Of a stretch of DNA of 64,000 nucleotides, positions 43,901 through 49,266 are shown piece after piece. A program made the translations under genes and the position numbers. Under the pieces are notes generated by a model. The model did no database searches. It was not told where the DNA came from and worked only from the letters and a program-made list of their open reading frames with translations. Source of the DNA: Pieris napi (Eukaryota > Arthropoda > Insecta > Lepidoptera > Pieridae); contig NC_062253.1 in NCBI RefSeq assembly GCF_905475465.1, positions 310,001-374,000 of the forward strand, written 5' to 3'. The number at the start of each line of letters is the position of its first letter. Positions within the stretch are counted from its first letter, which is position 1.

Positions 43901-46111
43901 GCAGAGGAGATTTTCCTTTGGAAAAATGTACGGAATATTTCGCGCAAGAATAACTGAAATTTTCTCAAGGAAAAATGTGAGGAACTTTTAAAATAATTAT
44001 TGTAGATATTCATTTTTGTTCGACATTTACACACATTTTTGTTACTTTCGACGTCAACGTCATACATCCATTAACCACCGTTCTTATTAATATTCTGCTA
44101 CGAAAAGACTCGCTTAACTTTTTTGTTTATATGGAACAGGGGGCAAACAGCAAGGAGGCTCATCTGATGTTAAGTGATACCGCCGCTGGACTCTTAATGC
44201 CAGAGGACCCGCAGGTGCGTTGCCGGCCTTTTAAGAATTGGTACGCTCTTTTCTTGAAGGAACCAAAGTTGGTTCGGAAATACTTTAGTAAATTATTGAT
44301 TTAATATTTTCTGTTGACGTTCATAAGTGTACTTGGTTACCTACCTATGTGAATAAAGTTGTTTTGAGTTTCAGTTTATGAGTTAATGCAATATTAATGT
44401 AGTACCGGTCCATGTTTTATTTAAATGTTATTAGAAACAGGTTTACCTTATCACTGTTTTAATTAAACTGGTTGAATCACATTGGTTATTTTCGTTACAA
44501 GACTTACCAATAAAGGGCTTCCCGTCCAGCCTCTTCATCCAGTAGAATCGTTGCGTGTGAGGTTTGTTCTCTCTGTCGTACTGCTCCCATTGCGATCTCA
44601 AGAAGGTATAGCACACACAACAGCACTTAACGGTGCCCTCCTCGTCGCCGTCGGCGCGGTAGCCGACCGGCGCCGCGTGCGCACCCAGGAACGGAAAGTA
44701 GGGCTCGCTGCTCTGTGGATGTGTGTCGGTTTAAGATTAAAATTTATTACTTCATTAAACTTTTTTATCACCACTTGCTAATTTATAGCTTCGCGTAACT
44801 TTTTTAGCGTTCCCCGACGGTCGCAAAGTATAATAATTAAAGTTATTATTTTAAACGAAACAATCAGAGCATAATAAGATGTCGCAAAATAAATTGATCA
44901 GCAAAACAAATGAATTCGAGGGTCGCGCGATGTCAACCAGACCAAATTGTGCGGGTCACAAGTCAACTGTTTTATGCGTCCCGACGATTGAGAACTAGTC
45001 CAAAGCGGTTATATCTGGCTGACACGTCTTTGCAAATTCTTGACGAAAGTGCTAATATTTTATATCGGCCAAGAATTCATCTTATTAAAACGTAACATTT
45101 AATTATTATTAAGAAACGCAGAGTGGTTGTGAATGTATGAGTGCGATGTTCAAATGTAAATGGCAAGGCATAGCCGGCAAAAAAACAATAAAATAAAAAA
45201 ATATGGTTATTATGGAATATAAGATACATGTATCACTTATTCCACGTCATTAAATTTGAATCATTAGACATCCCTACTCGTCGGCAAAGAAGACAGAGGG
45301 CCGAGAGAAAAAGCTGGCGTAATAAACTTTCGGTGCTCTTTTAAAATAATCATCAAACAACACTTATTTTAAAACAAATATCGTTAATTAATTACAAGTA
45401 GCCTGTCTAGCACTAGTCCCAGGCCCTTTTATCAACTAGATAATCGTTAACTTTATAGTAAGCCTTTTAACACAACTTTTCTTTAATACATTTCTTTAAT
45501 TTATTAAAAGGCAGAGATAAAAGAGCCTCAGGGATTTTATTAAAGAAAAGTATCTCTATCCCCAAAAAAGAATTACTAACTTTAGATAGTCTAGTACGGG
45601 GAAATAGCAGCCTGAGTTTGTTCCGAGTATTAACATTATGCGTATGTTCTATTTTAGTAAACTTATCACTATTTTTGTATAAATCCGATATTTGCTTAAA
45701 TATATTGCGAGGGAAAGGTAGTATATTAATTTCCTTGAATTTATCTCTAAGAGATTCCCTATTTTATTTATCGATTGTATTTTAAATTAAGTAATACAAA
45801 ATAATCACCACCATACTCTGATATGATATGACAAAATAAGAGCGTTTAAGACATACCTGCGGATCAGGCTTCACCCGTATAGTGAAGTAATCGCTGAAGC
45901 CGTTCCCACCGCACACGAAACACACGCGCTCGTCGGGAGCGTCGCGTGCAGCGGGCGCGGCGGGCATAGCGGAGGCGGCAGGGGAAGGTGAGACGGGTGA
46001 CTTCCCAGCACCGGGAGTGGTATTTCCGTTCCCGTTGGTCGTCGGCGGGCTAAGGTTAGGCCCGCCGCTCGTATTCAACGAGCTTTTTATGTAGGCTTTC
46101 GCTTTTTCCAT
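16795..46111 (-). CDS. Multi-exon gene for an unrecognised protein with six repeated four-cysteine modules (overview)
   Basis: Fifteen exons join in phase: 46111-45857, 44712-44508, 35376-35180, 35081-34942, 34427-34256, 33815-33678, 20326-20020, 19933-19822, 19263-18794, 18697-18579, 18500-18412, 18037-17920, 17850-17753, 17118-16977 and 16906-16795. They give 2674 coding bases, or 891 residues plus one base, with no stop. Six modules lie near residues 64-142, 299-380, 426-480, 549-631, 672-748 and 756-825. Each has two C-x2-C pairs, as expected for zinc-binding folds. Modules 1, 2, 4 and 5 carry Q-W soon after the second pair, and modules 1, 2, 4, 5 and 6 end with Y-x(5,6)-P-x3-R-x-Y. Linkers are rich in S, P, G and A. 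There is no signal peptide and no membrane segment. A role as an intracellular zinc-binding or chromatin-type scaffold is inference only. The protein continues past the last exon found, and an upstream coding exon is possible. Confidence 0.85.
16977..17118 (-). CDS. Exon 14: tail of module 6 and proline/acid linker
   Basis: The acceptor is GAACGCAG with a poor pyrimidine tract; the donor is CTG|GTGGGT; the exon runs from phase 2 to phase 0. It encodes R-T-Q-A-Q-D-Y and then E-R-R-G-V-P-x3-R-E-Y-N-W, the module tail, with the usual Q-W tryptophan replaced by alanine. A four-proline run and an acidic stretch follow. Other AG sites nearby break the frame, so this acceptor is preferred. Confidence 0.8.
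17155..17345. repeat. Dispersed repeat, family H, copy 1 (in an intron)
   Basis: Similar in order and wording to 32160-32335: CATACATAATGCTATAT, GCTACAAGCT, ACAGTGGATTAGGTGTCAGATAG against ACAGCGGATTAAGTATGAGATAG. It lies in the 634-bp intron between exons 13 and 14. Confidence 0.55.
17753..17850 (-). CDS. Exon 13: second half of module 6
   Basis: The acceptor is TTGTTCCAG and the donor is TGAG|GTGAGT; the exon runs from phase 0 to phase 2. It starts E-F-P-F-L, the shortened aromatic strip, and carries C799-L-D-C802-Y-E-S-L. The upstream intron is only 69 bp. The N-terminal join is supported by the strip sitting at the same place after a phase-0 intron as in exons 2 and 6. Confidence 0.85.
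17920..18037 (-). CDS. Exon 12: tail of module 5 and first pair of module 6
   Basis: The acceptor is ACTGCAG and the donor is AAG|GTGAGG; the exon runs from phase 2 to phase 0. It supplies Y736-E-E-S-G-N-F-P743-x3-R747-x-Y749, the tail of module 5, and then after only a few residues H-C756-H-L-C759 opens module 6. The last residues are basic (R-K-R-V-R-A-L-P-I-K). The two modules are adjacent with almost no linker. Confidence 0.87.
18148..18350 (+). repeat. SINE-like repeat, family B copy, inside an intron
   Basis: B-box-like GGTTCGATTCC at 18159-18169, then the shared CTCGAACGGTGAAGGAAAAC and GACAACTGATCATGAAACAG segments. It lies in the 374-bp intron between exons 11 and 12 and accounts for most of it. 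Confidence 0.7.
18412..18500 (-). CDS. Exon 11: second half of module 5
   Basis: The acceptor is CCTTGCAG and the donor is GGAG|GTGAGA; the exon runs from phase 0 to phase 2. It encodes S-H-P-N-A-E-Q and then C722-x2-C725 with Y-H-S-L-L-S-Q-W, which is nearly the same as module 1 (Y-T-F-L-R-S-Q-W). The downstream intron (374 bp) contains a SINE-like repeat at 18148-18350. Confidence 0.85.
18579..18697 (-). CDS. Exon 10: first half of module 5
   Basis: The acceptor is GCTGCAG and the donor is CAG|GTTTTA (weak after position 2); the exon runs from phase 1 to phase 0. It encodes A-C-T-S-I-Y and then C672-F-L-C675-G, a hydrophobic helix-like stretch, and the strip A-P-Y-F-P-C-L ending T-H-Q. The strip matches exons 2 and 6. 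It is separated from exon 11 by a 78-bp intron. Confidence 0.85.
18794..19263 (-). CDS. Exon 9: complete module 4
   Basis: The acceptor is GATTGCAG and the donor is GCG|GTAGGT; the exon runs from phase 2 to phase 1. At 470 bp it is the largest exon and the only one with a whole module: C549-Y-V-C552, an H-F-P-C strip at 577-580, a glycine/proline/alanine loop with C584, then C605-x2-C608, Q-W at 615-616, and the tail M619-x5-P625-x3-R629-x-Y631. It ends with a serine/threonine/proline linker. The very GC-rich loop (about 19000-19040) may give sequencing trouble. Confidence 0.9.
19313..19770. mobile_element. MITE-like repeat, family I, filling an intron
   Basis: Occupies most of the 558-bp intron between exons 8 and 9. 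The ends carry GAAACTTCTTT and its complement AAAGAAGTTTC. An inverted second copy is at 58330-58842, sharing GAAACTTCTTTAGGCGCATG (in that copy on the other strand) and the GTACTTTGTACGCACGCACT segment. Confidence 0.7.
19822..19933 (-). CDS. Exon 8: second half of module 3 (degenerate)
   Basis: The acceptor is TCTCCAG and the donor is TTAG|GTATTT; the exon runs from phase 1 to phase 2. It holds the second pair C477-x2-C480 in the context Q-I-C-A-S-C-N-K-S-I-P-H-K, but the Q-W and Y-P-R-Y parts of the module are absent. They are replaced by an asparagine/histidine-rich run. This is the most divergent module of the six. The frame is fixed by its neighbours. Confidence 0.82.
20020..20326 (-). 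CDS. Exon 7: tail of module 2 and first half of module 3
   Basis: The acceptor is TTTTCAG directly before ATG, and the donor is CAGG|GTGAGC; the exon runs from phase 0 to phase 1. Its opening M-R-G-V-P-P-H-E-R-V-Y completes the Y-x5-P-x3-R-x-Y tail begun by Q-W-N-S-Y-Q of exon 6, which confirms the junction across 13 kb. A serine/proline linker follows, then C426-Y-V-C429-G, a C-C-P-N stretch, and the aromatic strip P-Y-Y-P-F-I at residues 451-456. Confidence 0.87.
20327..22469. other. Intron sequence, no gene seen
   Basis: First part of the 13.4-kb intron. AT-rich, short chance frames only. Confidence 0.5.
22484..23456 (-). mobile_element. 5'-truncated non-LTR retrotransposon with RNase H domain (R1/I-like)
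   Basis: The insertion is flanked by the same 14 bases (AAATGGTTTAGGTT) at 22470-22483 and 23457-23470, a target-site duplication. An A-rich tail adjoins the left copy on the minus strand, as expected for target-primed reverse transcription. Only the C-terminal end of the second open reading frame remains. The duplication shows that this was a real insertion event of a truncated copy. Confidence 0.85.
22607..23431 (-). pseudogene. RNase H plus zinc-knuckle end of a LINE polyprotein
   Basis: An uninterrupted frame of 274 codons. RNase H acidic and histidine residues are visible: E20 in Q-A-E-L, D43 in Y-S-D-S, H86 in K-A-H-V-G, and D96 in E-R-A-D. A C-x-C-x8-H-x4-C finger (in C-D-C-G … H-V-L-I-H-C-P) lies near the end. 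RNase H after reverse transcriptase is known in the R1, I and LOA groups. The first methionine is internal: the frame stays open upstream to the truncation point, where the endonuclease and reverse transcriptase are missing. Low divergence of the frame suggests a fairly young insertion. Confidence 0.8.
23471..24343. other. Intron sequence, no gene seen
   Basis: AT-rich. A GC-richer piece at 23620-23790 has no supported frame. Confidence 0.5.
24344..24650 (+). repeat. Dispersed repeat, family A, longest good copy
   Basis: A complete-looking copy, from GGAGGCCAACGGGTAGGAGG to GAAATTCAGCTGCAGGTATT. It has the CTTTTAAGAATTGGTACGCT block shared with the copies at 34495, 44124 and 54084. Short frames within it are not considered genes. 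Confidence 0.78.
25212..25880 (+). pseudogene. Myb/SANT-like accessory protein of a PIF/Harbinger element, broken
   Basis: A short first exon (25212-25240, ATG to donor AA|GTAAGT) joins in frame to 25327 and gives M-S-A-N-S-Q-R and then N-F-A-K-K-E-T-A-K-L, L-L-K-D-Y and F-N-S-D-G-S-R-H-R. This resembles the Myb-like DNA-binding proteins encoded beside PIF/Harbinger transposases. The frame stops near 25528. From about 25620 a second stretch shows glutamine/histidine/glutamate heptads of a coiled coil, with stops at least at 25725-25727 and 25815-25817. Not functional as it stands. Confidence 0.65.
26207..26815. repeat. 159-bp tandem repeat, almost four copies
   Basis: The marker GAATTAGTAATATACTTAAT recurs at 26242, 26401, 26560 and 26719, each 159 bp apart. 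Copies 1-3 appear identical over long stretches; copy 4 has a few changes (for example CTATAGTTAG for CTGTAACTAG). AT-rich, inside the PIF/Harbinger-like element. The segment 26110-26200 holds an inverted partial copy of the same unit. Confidence 0.92.
27285..28767. other. Intron sequence, no gene seen
   Basis: Nothing recognised beyond AT-rich sequence and short frames. Confidence 0.5.
28768..29330 (-). pseudogene. CR1/Jockey-type LINE 3' fragment
   Basis: A minus-strand frame ending at 29008 encodes a basic segment, then G-P-L-T-S-S-I-K-I-Y-N-K-L-P-E-N and K-F-L-K-E-L-L-Y-K-K-C, the typical end of a LINE reverse-transcriptase protein. Downstream on the minus strand a short untranslated part ends in an imperfect GTTTGAGTTTGAG repeat near 28770-28790. 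Most of the element is missing. Confidence 0.65.
29699..29902 (-). promoter_or_regulatory. Candidate alternative promoter and first exon for a short isoform
   Basis: A GC- and CpG-rich island lies inside the 13-kb intron. On the minus strand it holds an arthropod-type initiator (ATCAGTCG, A at 29902), a leader, a 10-codon upstream frame, then an ATG at 29728. That ATG is followed by nine codons (Y-G-K-E-G-K-I-G-K) and the donor AAG|GTATGG at 29699. The 30 coding bases end in phase 0, exactly what the exon at 20326 needs. The product would begin with ten new residues and lack modules 1 and 2. The exon at 20326 also begins with its own ATG. The initiator, the CpG content, the donor and the phase fit are seen in the sequence; transcription is inferred. 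Confidence 0.5.
30597..30867. repeat. Dispersed repeat, family F, copy 2
   Basis: Direct copy of the repeat at 11938-12225, with the same start block, middle and end block. It lies in the 13.4-kb intron. Confidence 0.7.
32160..32335. repeat. Dispersed repeat, family H, copy 2
   Basis: Direct, diverged partner of 17155-17345, with the blocks listed there. No coding content. Confidence 0.55.
33678..33815 (-). CDS. Exon 6: second half of module 2
   Basis: The acceptor is ATCCGCAG and the donor is CAG|GTGGGT; the exon is phase 0 at both ends, 46 codons. It starts S-K-Q-A-Y-F-P-I-F, aligning with exon 2, and then has a basic/proline loop. It carries C354-x2-C357 followed by H-T-H-L-V-H-Q-W-N-S-Y-Q. 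The Y-P-R-Y tail of this module is supplied by the next exon at 20326, 13.4 kb downstream. Because both ends are phase 0, the exon could be skipped without a frameshift. Confidence 0.87.
34256..34427 (-). CDS. Exon 5: first half of module 2
   Basis: The acceptor is GTTGCAG and the donor is TGT|GTGAGT; the exon runs from phase 2 to phase 0. A serine/asparagine-rich start is followed by D-I-L-D-L-S-M-P-D-K-N-C, then C299-Y-V-C302-G, the first pair of module 2, and later C323 at the exon end. The short motif D-L-S-x-P resembles CtBP-docking P-x-D-L-S motifs only loosely, so no claim is made. The match of C-Y-V-C-G to modules 3 and 4 is direct. Confidence 0.85.
34495..34826 (+). repeat. Dispersed repeat, family A copy, inside an intron
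   Basis: Fills most of the 514-bp intron between exons 4 and 5. It carries the same start and end blocks as the copy at 24344, and ends at a similar GTTGCAAGTATTA. Confidence 0.78.
34942..35081 (-). CDS. Exon 4: acidic/serine linker
   Basis: The acceptor is AAAAACAG and the donor is GTCAG|GTGTGA; the exon runs from phase 0 to phase 2. It encodes about 46 residues, beginning T-S-Q-T-R-F-G and containing E-E-E-G-V-L-D-L and a serine/glycine-rich end. It has no cysteine and no recognised domain. The reading frame is fixed by both neighbours. The next intron (514 bp) is largely occupied by a dispersed repeat at 34495-34826. Confidence 0.8.
35180..35376 (-). CDS. Exon 3: proline/alanine-rich linker
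   Basis: The acceptor is TTTCAG and the donor is AGG|GTGAGT; the exon runs from phase 1 to phase 0. It encodes residues 154-219, starting G-A-D-M-S-F-Q-G-E-Y and then a stretch of A, P, T and G, ending K-F-N-N-V-G-R. There are no cysteines. It links module 1 to module 2 and is probably disordered. Only 98 bp of intron separate it from exon 4. Confidence 0.85.
35377..36198. other. Intron sequence, no gene seen
   Basis: AT-rich. A segment near 35830-35900 looks like fragments of a lepidopteran repeat, without a partner here. Confidence 0.4.
36201..37507 (+). mobile_element. Tc1/mariner-superfamily transposon, DD37D (maT-like), full length
   Basis: Inverted ends CGTAGTTGGTCCCAAAGTTC at 36201 and, in reverse, CGTAGTCGGTCCCAAAGTTC from 37507, each flanked by TA (36199-36200 and 37508-37509). 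Length 1307 bp, typical for the group. It contains one transposase frame, broken, described separately. It sits in the 9.1-kb intron of the cysteine-module gene in the opposite orientation. Confidence 0.9.
36344..37383 (+). pseudogene. Transposase (DD37D), inactivated
   Basis: Reads M-E-W-T-L-K-Q from 36344, with a helix-turn-helix part and G-R-P-R-S (linker hook). First catalytic D in F-F-T-D-E-K, second in F-Q-Q-D-S-S-P-S-H, third in D-L-N-L-L-D-Y. There are 37 residues between the second and third, the maT-type spacing. Breaks: TAA at 36479-36481, a frameshift in the A-run near 36680-36688, and TGA (for tryptophan) at 36925-36927. The three catalytic aspartates remain but no complete protein can be made. 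Confidence 0.87.
38478..38622 (-). repeat. CR1/Zenon-like LINE 3' tail (reverse)
   Basis: Reverse match to 3300-3440: ACATTTACTGCCAAATCAAG, TATGAACGTCAAAAAATA and AATCATTTATTCATATAGG are the complements of the shared tail. Confidence 0.65.
39056..39223 (+). repeat. SINE-like repeat, family B copy
   Basis: Shares the ACGGTGAAGAAAAAC, TCACCTACTTGCCAATTAGA and GTAGCGCCACTGGTTTTA segments with the other copies. The tRNA-like head is missing. Confidence 0.65.
40028..40440 (-). pseudogene. LINE 3' fragment (reverse-transcriptase C-terminus)
   Basis: The minus-strand frame at 40438-40226 ends with R-T-N-L-L-K-R-A-H-M-I-R-C-I-N-L-V-N-E-L, a C-terminal pattern common to insect non-LTR retrotransposons. 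An A-rich untranslated part extends to about 40028. The family is not resolved. Confidence 0.5.
41058..41089 (+). mobile_element. Helitron-like 3' terminus
   Basis: A 6-bp stem (TGCCAC at 41058-41063 with GTGGCA at 41072-41077) is followed eight bases later by CTAG at 41086-41089 and then T. This is the standard Helitron end. The rest of the element probably extends left to about 40830, but its 5' TC end was not located. Confidence 0.45.
42563..42645. repeat. Short imperfect inverted repeat
   Basis: CATTGCAACTTGTTCCGACTG at 42563 pairs with the complement of GTCGGAACTCTTTGCAATG near 42627-42645. The centre is GC-rich (CTTCGGCTACGCCTCGGCTC). It may be part of a larger element. Confidence 0.5.
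44124..44290 (+). repeat. Dispersed repeat, family A, truncated copy
   Basis: Has the first half of the family only (start block to TTCGGAAATACTTTAGTA). It lies just downstream (in gene sense) of exon 2, in the 9.1-kb intron. Confidence 0.7.
44306..44372 (+). repeat. CR1/Zenon-like LINE 3' tail, short
   Basis: Only the last part is kept: TTGACGTTCATAAGTGTACT, TTACCTACCTATGTGAATAA, then AGTTTCAG. Lies 16 bp beyond a family A repeat. Confidence 0.55.
44508..44712 (-). CDS. Exon 2: second half of module 1
   Basis: The acceptor is CCACAG and the donor is TTG|GTAAGT; the exon runs from phase 0 to phase 1. It begins with S-S-E-P-Y-F-P-F, the aromatic strip that recurs in other modules. It then carries the second pair C116-x2-C119 followed by Y-T-F-L-R-S-Q-W and the tail Y130-x5-P136-x3-R140-x-Y142. 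A third cysteine (C115) sits next to the pair. The whole exon is one reading frame and supplies the cleanest example of the module. The intron upstream is 1144 bp and the one downstream is about 9.1 kb. Confidence 0.9.
45262..45785 (-). pseudogene. CR1/Zenon-like LINE 3' fragment
   Basis: On the minus strand an open stretch reads R-E-S-L-R-D-K-F-K-E-I, then L-L-F-P-R-T-R-L-S-K-V and F-F-N-K-I-P-E-A, then K-A-Y-Y-K-V-N-D-Y-L. This is the C-terminal end of a CR1-type protein, followed by a 3' untranslated part with the CTCTTTTAAAATA block. It lies in the 1144-bp intron between exons 1 and 2. Confidence 0.7.
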
Positions 46112-46121
46112 ACTAGCGAAA
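45857..46121 (-). CDS. Exon 1 of those found: start codon and first half of module 1
   Basis: The exon opens after an acceptor (pyrimidines then ACAG) at 46122-46123. The first ATG is at 46111, in the good context AGTATGG. Ten bases of the exon lie before the ATG and are open in its frame, so an upstream coding exon cannot be excluded. The 85 residues are a low-complexity N-terminus rich in P, S, A and N, followed by C64-x2-C67-G-G, the first cysteine pair of module 1. The exon ends CAG|GTATGT in phase 0. GC content is far above the flanking intron. Confidence 0.85.
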
Positions 46122-46842
46122 CTGTAACACAAGGTGGAACTATTAATTTATCATAAAGGAAAAAATAAAACAAAATCAATAATGTTAATAGCACATAGCA
46201 TTTAGTAAAATTTTATTTTTATTGACACATTGCTCGTTAGTTGAAATGATAGGAGTCCCGAGTTGCTAAACAGACATAGAAGATCTAATGTTGCCATCTA
46301 GATATTGCCTTAATTCACACGTTACTGTCACCAAAAAGAGGAATCATCACTTAAACTTACACCACTGAGGGTTAGTACTAACCCAAAGTGATTTCATCTG
46401 TGTGCTGTGTGATTTGCTAAGATGGTCTAAGCAAATATTACAAAATGTTTTTTATATTGATAAATAATGTATGTATAGTTATCTAAAAGCAATGTATCAA
46501 AGACCTTAAGCCCTACCTACACGATACAAATCCCTAAGCTCCTCCATACACATTCGCCCTAAGCCCATTATCAATATCTGTCTCGATAGGCAATATCGAA
46601 CCTTATCTTATCAGCTATAAAGATTATTTTGTCGTTGTGAGCTATTTTAGGGCTTGCCACGACGGACAAAATTTCAAACGTTTTTGGTCACTAACATGAC
46701 ATTTTAATTAGTATTTTAATAAATCAATAAATTCGATGTATGTTTTAATTGTAAATAAAAGTAATGTTATAACTAAGGGATACACACGAACACTGTTTAG
46801 TTTAAACCTATAAACGTATATATAAGTTTGGTTTATTATACA
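46122..46842. other. Upstream side of the cysteine-module gene, no exon placed
   Basis: The intron acceptor at 46122 shows that an upstream exon exists, but no GC-rich first exon was found nearby. AT-rich. Confidence 0.45.
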
Positions 46843-46844
46843 TA

Positions 46845-47544
46845 CAGTCAAAACCGGTTATAACGACATTGAAGGGACCGTATAGTTGCCGACGTTATAT
46901 CCGATAGTCGTTATAAGCAATGTCATATACACAAGTACAGTACATATGTATGTACATTGTACATAGTTATATTATCATAGTTATCGATCTAGAATAGGTA
47001 GGTATGGGTTATAATATGGTATGTTAATATTATAATATGTAAGCGAGTCAAAAAAGAAACAAAAATATTTATTACGAGATAATTAGGTACAAAAGTAATC
47101 AGTCATTTTGGTCTGTTTTTTTTTTAGCCCAGTCTCAAATATTTTTTGCATTTTACGTTTCATACTCCTCAAGGTATGAGTATCACCAGTATCAAACTGT
47201 TCGTTAAAGGTAACAAATTTTTTTAAGAGCCTCGGAAATCGTTGTTGGCTGAAACTGTTCGTTGGGAGAAAGTGCGTAGGAAATAATATGCCTAAATAAT
47301 CATTCAATGCTTATAAATAAGATTTAAAATCGTTTGTTTTGTTGAGATAAGAAGCAGTTGGTCGTTATAGCCGATGAATATCGATAAAATTTCGTCGTTG
47401 TAAGCGATATGTCGCTGTATCCGATGTTGTTATAAGCGGTTTGTTTACTGAATAGTTTAATAGGGATTCGGACGGGACCATACAATCTGGTGGTAATAAC
47501 CGATAGGTCGTTGTAAACGATGTCGTTATAAACGGTTTTGACTG
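46845..47544 (-). mobile_element. pogo/Tigger-like transposon relic
   Basis: Ends CAGTCAAAACCGGTTATAAC at 46845 and, reversed, CAGTCAAAACCGTTTATAAC at 47544, flanked by TA. The interior minus-strand frame at 47307-47083 ends K-K-K-Q-T-K-M-T-D-Y-F, the usual C-terminus of Tigger/pogo transposases. Several internal copies of the GTCGTTATAA-type subterminal repeat occur near both ends. 700 bp, internally deleted. Confidence 0.75.
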
Positions 47545-47551
47545 TATTTTA

Positions 47552-47628
47552 AATGCCAAAGGGGTTGGGCTTGCTATGCTTCTTTCTTGAAAGACTCTAA
47601 TTCGAATTGGTTCGGAAAGAATTATATA
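47552..47628 (+). repeat. Dispersed repeat, family A fragment
   Basis: A short stretch sharing TTCTTGAAAGACTCTAATTC and GGTTCGGAAAGAATT with the middle of family A. It starts immediately beyond the pogo/Tigger-like element ending at 47544. Confidence 0.45.
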
Positions 47629-48221
47629 TAAATATTATTTGGCGATTAATTTAATTTCCATCAGTGCAACCTTACAGTTCATAACTACAACATCATACAG
47701 TACTTTTACTCCACCTCCATACACAACTCCCCTAAACCCGTCAATTAGTGACGCATGTCTATCCAGAATAGGGTTGGCAGGTGTTTCAAACTTTTATTGC
47801 TAATCGTTGTTCGTGCGTTATTATTTTTTAATCGCCATTTAATAGCGCAGCGTGGCACGAAATGTGTTAAGTTAATATTGATTGTACTCTATGGTCAGAC
47901 GAAGTACTGCCTTTTTTATTTAGAACATTTCGCAAAACATTCTTGTATATTATGCGGTTAAAATACATCAGTATCAGAAATAATTGATTCTAAATGACAA
48001 CAGCACAATTGTAATTAATTTAACACGGTTCAACCCTATAACAACCTGCAAAATAATAAACGATACATACGTTGATGGTCCGTCTGTATTTCGAAATGTA
48101 ATTTGCGTAGGGTTGTCAACGACGCGTGGGGAGGATACGTGAAAGCCTTATCAGTACCTAACAGTTAACATGGTCTGACCGAACCCCGTCCCTATGTAAT
48201 TGGGTACAGATCAATCTCCCG

Positions 48222-48362
48222 AGTATATATATTTTGCGAGGACGTGGATGTGCTGATCACTGCTTTCCGATTTGATTTAATCAAATCCGCGTCTACTGGA
48301 GATAGCAATTTCATTATCGAAAAATATATTTAGGCATACATTTTCATAGCATGGTAAAGGTA
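48222..48362 (+). promoter_or_regulatory. Possible plus-strand TATA promoter and tiny first coding exon
   Basis: TATATATATT at about 48224, then about 25-30 bases later GATCACTGC (initiator-like), and roughly 100 bases further an ATG at about 48352 with only three codons (M-V-K) before the donor AAG|GTAAGA. Insect cuticle-protein genes often have this layout. No following exon with a signal peptide was found, so this may be chance or a relic. Confidence 0.22.
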
Positions 48363-49266
48363 AGATAATAACGCTCAGGAAATTCTCTTAGTATTAAACC
48401 TATTGAGGATATAGGCAGTCCTCGTACTTACGGCATGTTAGGTTCTCGAAATACGCGACGTAAATCGAAACGACGTAAGTCGAGATATATTTTTTTGTAT
48501 GTTTACATATAATTGTCTAGTATCGAAAAGTAAAAAACACCAAAATTCCTGTATTTTTCCTCGTTAATAAATTATTTCTAAATCTAATCTAATCGCCCTG
48601 TGGTAATTACAATAATCAACATCTCGAACGTTACTAAAGTTTGTATCTGCTCAAATCTTATCCGGATTAATTATTAAAATTATGATAATAACGTGTCACA
48701 ATTTAGAGACGGGGTTTAAGACCCGGGAGCAGGCAGCCGGGGCCAGGGACGTTGTCAAACAAGCCGTTATCAGCCAATCGATATGTATTATCGCGACATC
48801 GATCATGTCGGTGTCGTTGCCCTTCGGAGTCTACTCTCATGGATACTGACACACCTCATTTTTTGCTCATAGTTATTTTTACTGAGGACCCGTCTGAGAA
48901 TTACATAGTTGCAATTCACTGATGTAATCTAAGTATATTATACAATCAATTCCATTTTCCACGTAGTTGTAAAAACAAAGGGTTTTTATTTCATTCCGTG
49001 GTTTATAATGAAGTAAACGAAATATGAAACATCGAGAAACTATGTAGGCAGTATTATTGTAATTGCAACTAGATATAATATATGCCTGAATATTTTTAAG
49101 GGCGGCGTAATTTAATATAGTATTATCAACAATATTATGTATGTATGCATAAATTTATACTGTAGTTATAGTGCTCTGTCGTGAGTCGTGATATTTTTAT
49201 AATAATAATGTATTACAAAGATATAAATTCTTGTAACATTGCTATAATGAACCTATATTAGATTAG

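Larger units (their letters stand above)
37510..44123. other. Intron sequence, scattered repeats only
   Basis: Apart from the listed LINE, SINE and Helitron-like pieces, AT-rich with no supported frame. A palindromic ACGTGGGGCCCACGT lies at 37909-37923. Confidence 0.45.
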
